From Halomonas sp. UBA3074 (GTDB lineage: Bacteria; Pseudomonadota; Gammaproteobacteria; Pseudomonadales; Halomonadaceae), in the NCBI RefSeq assembly GCF_002366715.1, contig NZ_DFBS01000049.1, positions 21,155-85,154 on the forward strand: a stretch of DNA of 64,000 bases, in the 5' to 3' direction. The notes under the pieces were generated by a model that saw only the letters and a list, made by a program, of their open reading frames with translations, was not told the origin of the DNA and did no database searches. The position numbers and the translations under genes were made by a program. Positions within the stretch are counted from its first letter, which is position 1. Each line of letters begins with the position of its first letter. Shown in pieces: positions 59,400 through 64,000 of this stretch.

Positions 59400-59683
59400 A
59401 TGACCGCGCCTGAGCCAACCGGACTTAATAGTAAGCGCAGCAACTTTATTGGCAAGAGCCAAGCTCGCGTCGAAGACGAAGCCCTGCTGAGGGGGCTTGG
59501 ACGCTATGGTGGTGATCTCGCTACACCTCCGGGTACCTTGCATGCTGCAGTGTTGCGCTCACCGCATGCCCATGCACGGCATACTTGGTCAACCTACCCC
59601 AAGCTCTAGACATGCCTGGTGTGCACGGCGTGTTGATAGGGGAATATGTCAAGCGCTGGGCGGCTCCATTTGCTGTTTCTTGA
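59400..59683 (+). pseudogene. Frameshifted N-terminal fragment of a second molybdenum hydroxylase large subunit
   Basis: A strong ribosome-binding site (AAGGAGGAG) precedes ATG 59400. The frame reads SQARVEDEALLRGLGRYGGD and TPPGTLHAAVLRSPHAHAR, clearly homologous to HmfA residues 18-58, then stops at TAG 59607. After a one-base shift near 59578 the homology resumes (LPQALDMPGVHGVLIGEYVK, RWAAPFAVS) and ends at TGA about 59683, where HmfA has KGVHGVLTGDDVKRWSNPF. The remaining ~900 residues are missing. The sequence differs enough from the intact hmfA to be a separate paralog, not a recent copy. Confidence 0.75.
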
Positions 59684-59811
59684 AGGGTATCCCATTCTTT
59701 TACGATGTTGTCGCACCGGTGTTGGCGGTATTGGTGCCCGTCGTGATGCTGTCGATCTGGTGGAAAGTTCGTCGGATCAGGCATGCCCCCGACGATTCCA
59801 CGGCGTTGTAA
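59684..59811 (+). pseudogene. Possible C-terminal remnant of a membrane transporter
   Basis: Just after the hydroxylase fragment an open stretch reads KGIPFFYDVVAPVLAVLVP, VVMLSIWWKVRRIRHAPDDS and stops at 59811. One hydrophobic helix followed by a basic cytoplasmic tail resembles the end of a permease. The direct join to the hydroxylase fragment suggests a deletion or recombination junction. Confidence 0.35.
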
Positions 59812-60099
59812 AAGTCTTAATACGATCTACCGGCTTGAAGCGCGGAATGGGGTAATCGTGGAGCGTCCGGTAGGGATGCCAGCATTTAATGGACCCAGTC
59901 ATCTAATCTCTTGGGGTAGGGGTAGGGCAGCGAGCAAGGCCGGCTGATGGGGGTCCCGGCTTCAATTTTCGGTTTCAATTTCTCCAATGACTATAGCGAG
60001 AGTCGCGCTATGCTAATCTTCATCTAAGCTTGGATATACTAGGCGGGCTTTACAGGGTCCCACTCCTAAGTCCGCTAGCTACGTCGTCAAGGAGCGCTT

Positions 60100-61317
60100 A
60101 TGACCAAGGCTCGGAACGAGGTCTACATCAAGGAACCCGCAGCGGAAGGGATCCAGACGGTTAACCCATGCCGAAAAGTGGTGGGCCTAGTACCTGCTCC
60201 GGAGATGTCCGCTGAGATGGCCGAAAAGGTAATCGACCAGTTACCCGAACTTCTGGCCAACTACGTCGATGACCGGTTGAGCTGGGAGGTTCAACTGATC
60301 GTTGATCCGTTGATCGGTGCTGCAGAGGCTTCCAACGATATTATTGGGAGTATTCTCGAGTATAAGCGGGACCAGCAGTGGGACTACGCGATCTGCATTA
60401 CCGATTTGCCGATCTTTAAGGACGGGCGCTTCGTAATCGCTGAAACCAGCACGGTGCATGGCGTTGCGATGATTTCATTGCCTGCCTTCGGCATTACCGC
60501 AATACGTCGTCGCCTGAACGAAGCGATCCTGCAACTGGTCAACGAATTGCACCATGGCAGTTCCGAAGAGGACCGTACTCGTCAGGAGCAGCGTACCCAG
60601 CAATCCGATAAAGTCCACGAGAGTCTGCGTGGCAAAGGTGCGCGGCAACTATTGGGCAGGCACCTCTACGAGAAGCTGTTTCCGATACGTCGGCTAACGC
60701 TATCGGGCGAGGGAGAGTCCTTTGACGTGCGCTTCATTGCCGATTCGTGGATCAACGGGAACCTTCGCATCCTGGCAGGCATGGTGCGCGCCAACCGCCC
60801 CTCGACCATCTTTCCTGCTTTCAAGCGCGTCATCGCCGTCGCGTTCGCGACCGGCGCCTATGGTCTGGTGTTTCCCACCCTTTGGCAGCTCAGCGCCAAT
60901 TATGGTTGGCCTCGCCTTGTTCTTCTGATGGGAGTCTCCATGGTGGCGATGATCGCCTGGATCATACTTGCGCATTCTCTTTGGGAGTCGATAAGAAACT
61001 CCCCATTGCCACACTTGGTTCGCCTCTACAATACGGTCACTGTACTGACGCTAAGTACTGGGGTCATATTCTATTATACGATCCTACTGGGTCTGTTCTG
61101 TTTCACGGTCCTCGTTTTCATTCCGGCCAACATGCTGGAAGAGCAACTCGGCCAAGCGGCCAGCCTTTTAGATTATGCTGCCCTTGCTTGGCTCGCGACT
61201 TCGGTTGCCACCATCGCTGGTGCCCTGGGGGCCGGATTGGAAGATGAAGAAACCGTCAGAAACGCTACTTATGGCTACCGGCAGCGACGCCGCAACCAAG
61301 AAGCGGATAAGCGCTGA
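60100..61317 (+). CDS. Two-domain membrane protein of unknown function
   Basis: A 405-residue protein with AAGGAG before ATG 60100. Residues 25-150 form a soluble alpha/beta domain (KVVGLVPAPEMSAEMAEKVI, DYAICITDLPIFKDGR, STVHGVAMISLPAFG); a charged helical linker covers 150-200; a conserved-looking segment is 205-232; then four or five TM helices fill about 243-265, 271-293, 310-341 and 358-380, with a basic tail. Similar proteins occur mostly in actinobacteria as uncharacterised membrane proteins, sometimes mislabelled methylene-tetrahydrofolate dehydrogenase; I know of no established function. It converges on the antiporter gene. Confidence 0.75.
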   Translation: MTKARNEVYIKEPAAEGIQTVNPCRKVVGLVPAPEMSAEMAEKVIDQLPELLANYVDDRLSWEVQLIVDPLIGAAEASNDIIGSILEYKRDQQWDYAICITDLPIFKDGRFVIAETSTVHGVAMISLPAFGITAIRRRLNEAILQLVNELHHGSSEEDRTRQEQRTQQSDKVHESLRGKGARQLLGRHLYEKLFPIRRLTLSGEGESFDVRFIADSWINGNLRILAGMVRANRPSTIFPAFKRVIAVAFATGAYGLVFPTLWQLSANYGWPRLVLLMGVSMVAMIAWIILAHSLWESIRNSPLPHLVRLYNTVTVLTLSTGVIFYYTILLGLFCFTVLVFIPANMLEEQLGQAASLLDYAALAWLATSVATIAGALGAGLEDEETVRNATYGYRQRRRNQEADKR

Positions 61318-61385
61318 TGCGCGGCGACAATTAAAAGACGCAACTAAACGTGGAGCGGCCTTCTAGTATCTCTTTGTTTTCGCGA

Positions 61386-63272
61386 TCAACCACTGTTCCT
61401 TGGTGGTGTCCACGCCGGTGCTTCGTCCTCGATTCGCCGGGCGTCTTCGCGCATGGCGTGCCCCAGTGACTCTTCCAGCTTCACGAACAACTCCCCGTAG
61501 CGCCGGCCGAGGCCGAAGTGGATGCCTTCCTCGATGTTGCGCCAGGTTTCGAACAGTTGGTCTTCGTTGGCTTTTTCGCTGGCAACGAAGGAGTGGGTCA
61601 TCCGGCGAGCGCGTTCTGGGTGGACGCCCATGGCGGTGAGGGCATCGCCGCCGAGTGCCAGGGCGGAGTAGTAGGTTTCGCTTACCACGTCGTCGGCGCC
61701 GGCTTCGCGCAGTTCGTAGCCGTGGCCGCGGTCGAAGGCGCGGGCCAGTACCCAGACCTGCGGGTAAAGCTGTTTGACATGACGCACCAGATTAACGGCC
61801 CGGTTGCGGTCATCAATGGCCACAACGAGCAGGCGTGCCTCGGCAATGCCGGCCGTTTCCAGTAGCTGGATGCGGGTGGCGTCGCAAAAGTAACTTTTCA
61901 GTTGGATTCGGCGCAGGTTTTCGATCTGCTCCAGGGATTGGTCCAGGGCAACGCTCGGAATGTTGTTGGCGCGAAGCAACCGGCAGACGATCTGCCCGAA
62001 GCGGCCGACCCCTGCCACGATCACCGGCGCCTGCTCTTCTATCTCATCCGCCTCCGCTTCTTCATTGGAGGCTTTCTGATAGCGCGGCAGCACCACCCGG
62101 TCATAGACAATGAACAACAGCGGCGTCAGGAACATGGACAGGGCCACGACCAGTGACAGCATTTGCGCGGTGTCCGCCGGGATCACACGGTTCTGGGTGC
62201 TGTAGGTCAGCAGCACAAACCCGAATTCACCGGCCTGGGCGAGCCCGAGGCTGAACAGCCAGCCATCACTGCTGCGGATGCGGAAGGCGAGGGCCAGACC
62301 AACCAGAATCAGGGCCTTGCCGATGATCACTGCCAGGGCGAGAAGCAGGACGATATCCCAGGACTCCGCCAGAACGCCGAAATTGATTCCCGCGCCCACG
62401 GTAATGAAGAACAGCCCCAGCAGCAGCCCTTTGAACGGCTCGATATTGGCTTCCAGTTCGTGCCGGAATTCGCTGTTGGCCAGCACCACACCGGCCAGGA
62501 ATGCGCCGAGCGCAGGCGACAGATTCACCAAGCTCATCAGCGCCGCGATGCCGATAATCAGCATCAGGGACGCGGCGGTGAATACTTCCCGCATGCCGGA
62601 TCGCACCACGTAGCGGAACAGTGGCCGACTCAGGTAATGGCCACAGATAATCACGATCACGATCGCACCGACAACGGCCAGCCCATGCGCCCAGCCCGGC
62701 AGGTTCTCAACCAGGCTGAGGCTGCTATGCCCGCCCTCGCTGCCACTACCGGACATTCCGGACACGGCCAGCAGCGGGATGACGGCCAGCATGGGAATCA
62801 CCGCAATGTCCTGGAAAAGCAGCACTGAGAAGGCACTCTGCCCACCTTCGGTTTTGACTAGGCCCCTTTCGGTAAGTGTCTGCAAGACAATCGCTGTTGA
62901 GGAAAGGGAGAAGAGAAACCCTACCGCCACGGCTGTTTGCCAGGCCATCCCCAGGAACCAGGCAAAACAGGTGGCTGCGGCTGCAGTCAGTGTGACCTGC
63001 AGGCCGCCAAGACCGAGCAGCCGAACCCGCATGGCCCAAAGGGATTTGGGGTCAAGCTCCATCCCCACCAGGAACAGCATCATTACCACGCCGAACTCAG
63101 CAAAATGCTGAAGAGTGAGGGCCTCCTGGCCCACCAGTCCTGTCACCGGTCCTATGACCACACCGGCCACCAGATAACCGAGTACCGACCCCAGCCCGAA
63201 CTGTCTGGCCAGTGGCACCGCGATTACCGCTGCCACCAGGTAGATAAACGCCTGAACAAAGTAGTCAGTCAT
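61386..63272 (-). CDS. CPA2-family cation:proton antiporter (KefB/KefC-like), copy 2
   Basis: A 628-residue paralog of the antiporter at 20469-22361, with the same domain order (TM antiporter domain, then TrkA-N/RCK domain with VIVAGVGRFGQIVCRLL). A 53-residue core from NLSPALGAFLAGVVLANSEF to the end of TVGAGIN-FxVLA differs at only two positions; the extramembrane loops and the C-terminus are more diverged. It sits among mobile-element debris, and its codon choices differ from copy 1, so acquisition from a related genus is more likely than tandem duplication. Confidence 0.9.
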   Translation of the reverse strand: MTDYFVQAFIYLVAAVIAVPLARQFGLGSVLGYLVAGVVIGPVTGLVGQEALTLQHFAEFGVVMMLFLVGMELDPKSLWAMRVRLLGLGGLQVTLTAAAATCFAWFLGMAWQTAVAVGFLFSLSSTAIVLQTLTERGLVKTEGGQSAFSVLLFQDIAVIPMLAVIPLLAVSGMSGSGSEGGHSSLSLVENLPGWAHGLAVVGAIVIVIICGHYLSRPLFRYVVRSGMREVFTAASLMLIIGIAALMSLVNLSPALGAFLAGVVLANSEFRHELEANIEPFKGLLLGLFFITVGAGINFGVLAESWDIVLLLALAVIIGKALILVGLALAFRIRSSDGWLFSLGLAQAGEFGFVLLTYSTQNRVIPADTAQMLSLVVALSMFLTPLLFIVYDRVVLPRYQKASNEEAEADEIEEQAPVIVAGVGRFGQIVCRLLRANNIPSVALDQSLEQIENLRRIQLKSYFCDATRIQLLETAGIAEARLLVVAIDDRNRAVNLVRHVKQLYPQVWVLARAFDRGHGYELREAGADDVVSETYYSALALGGDALTAMGVHPERARRMTHSFVASEKANEDQLFETWRNIEEGIHFGLGRRYGELFVKLEESLGHAMREDARRIEDEAPAWTPPRNSG

Positions 63273-63639
63273 CAGTCATGTCCGTAGGTCGAAAATCACA
63301 TACCCATTCTTCTAACATTAGACCAACGGCCGCATTTCGCTTCCGGTATCGAAAATGGGGGACAAAAATGGGGACAGACCTGTTTTCTTCACCCCAATGA
63401 TCAGCGTGGTCATAACCGTCAACTGGTAACCCGTGTGATTCATCACGGTCTTGTTAAAGTGGCTGATCGCACGCTTCCGGCTCTTATTCTTCTGCCAACG
63501 ACATGGCAGCACCGCCACATATGCTCATTTATTCTCTAAATACTTGTCGCTTATAATATCAAGTAAAGAGGGCGGGGCGCTTGCTCACGGCCCCCTCGAC
63601 CACTGGACGATGCCTTAAGAAAGGCGGTCGTGGTGGCGG
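63273..63639. other. Spacer upstream of antiporter copy 2
   Basis: No convincing gene. At about 63352-63390 there is a GGGGGACAAAAATGGGGACAG-type stretch of the kind often found beside REP-associated or other transposable sequences. A short minus-strand frame at 63318-63518 has no recognisable domain. Confidence 0.45.
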
Positions 63640-63785
63640 TTAGGACAATGCGGCCAATCTTGGCCCTCCTCGCATCAGGGTTGGCCACCAATTGTCGGCG
63701 GCGGCTCCCAGGTGCAAGGTCACCCGCAATGCATGCATGGTGAGCGTGGCGGCGACTTTCAGCACCTGCTCGCGAAACCTCATTA
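63640..63785 (-). mobile_element. IS1380-family transposase C-terminal remnant
   Basis: The minus-strand frame NRKRWSLMRFREQVLKVAAT, LTMHALRVTLHLG and AADNWWPTL matches the end of IS1380-type transposases (W-SLTxLREKLxKIGAKVVRHxRxVTFxL). The stop is at 63640. Nothing upstream in this frame continues the family, so only the last ~45 residues survive. Confidence 0.5.
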
Positions 63786-63848
63786 GGCTCCACCTCTTAC
63801 GGTTTTGATTCCCCATCAGGCAGCTCAGGCCGTGCGGATATTGTTTCA

Positions 63849-63952
63849 ATCTAACCATTAGTTCTAGTTCGTTCTGGGCCTTCGGCCCTCCACCGGATGG
63901 CCTTTTCTCCGCTTCGCTACGTAAAGGCCGCTGCTGAATGTTGGCGTTACAT
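63849..63952 (+). other. Candidate integron attC site
   Basis: A 104-bp imperfect palindrome starts with ATCTAAC (fits the R'' core RYYYAAC) and ends with GTTACAT (one base off its complement, fits GTTRRRY except one position). Inside, after about 5 unpaired bases, GTTCTAG faces ATTCAG with one extra base, as in L''/L' boxes. The middle has GGGCCTTCGGCCC and GGCCTTT/AAAGGCC stems. Length is within the attC range. No integrase is in the window. Confidence 0.4.
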
Positions 63953-64000
63953 CAGGAAAGTCTCAATGGCGGCTTCTGGCCGGGCAACGACGACCTGAAA

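Noticed and set aside
62163..62828. 221-residue open frame antisense to antiporter copy 2
   Set aside because: It lies entirely inside a well-supported gene; its His/Gln-rich composition is the mirror of hydrophobic codons on the other strand.
1..64000. CRISPR arrays, rRNA or tRNA genes
   Set aside because: No regularly spaced repeats and no tRNA or rRNA-like sequence was recognised on reading; a covariance-model scan was not possible.

Overview
The window reads as a chromosomal segment of a moderately halophilic gammaproteobacterium of the Halomonas/Vreelandella group. The basis is protein-level resemblance and the conserved core order mucD-lepA-lepB-rnc-era-recO-pdxJ-acpS, then a GacS/BarA-type kinase, cysM, rlmD, relA, mazG and ppc. 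No rRNA, tRNA or CRISPR array was seen.

From 1 to about 22.4 kb is housekeeping DNA: the 3' end of a DegP/MucD protease, translation and secretion factors, ribosome assembly, recombination, PLP and acyl-carrier-protein maturation, cysteine synthesis, rRNA methylation and pseudouridylation, the stringent response, anaplerosis, and a CPA2 (KefB/C-like) antiporter.

From 22.4 to about 41.4 kb is one branched-chain amino acid module. The minus-strand operon liuR-liuABCD-mvaB carries leucine/isovalerate catabolism to acetoacetate and acetyl-CoA, followed by an acyl-CoA synthetase and a SAM methyltransferase. Divergent from it lies a five-gene Liv-type ABC importer (33.1-38.0 kb), then three valine-pathway genes (isobutyryl-CoA dehydrogenase, 3-hydroxyisobutyryl-CoA hydrolase, 3-hydroxyisobutyrate dehydrogenase). 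LiuR-like palindromes lie in the liuR/liv intergenic region (two) and in front of the valine genes (one), which suggests one regulator for import and catabolism.

From 41.4 to 45.3 kb is a mixed set: a glutathione transferase, an Lrp-type regulator divergent from a LysE exporter, a secreted SGNH hydrolase and a ketopantoate-reductase-like protein.

From about 45.3 kb to the end the DNA is accessory: long gene-poor spacers, decayed genes and foreign-looking composition. Its centrepiece is a minus-strand cluster (46-56.5 kb) whose content and order match the 2-furoate pathway hmfABCDE: a three-subunit molybdenum hydroxylase with a CoxG-like domain fused to the large subunit, an acyl-CoA synthetase and an enoyl-CoA-hydratase-family hydrolase. 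A BenE-type carrier, an XdhC cofactor-insertion factor and an AraC-type regulator accompany it. Beyond lie a frameshifted phage holin, an orphan Xre/MbcA/ParS-type antitoxin, a YdiI/EntH-like thioesterase, an IS5-family transposase scar, a frameshifted N-terminus of a second molybdenum hydroxylase, an uncharacterised membrane protein, a second KefB/C antiporter very like the first, an IS1380-type transposase remnant and a candidate integron attC site at the window edge.
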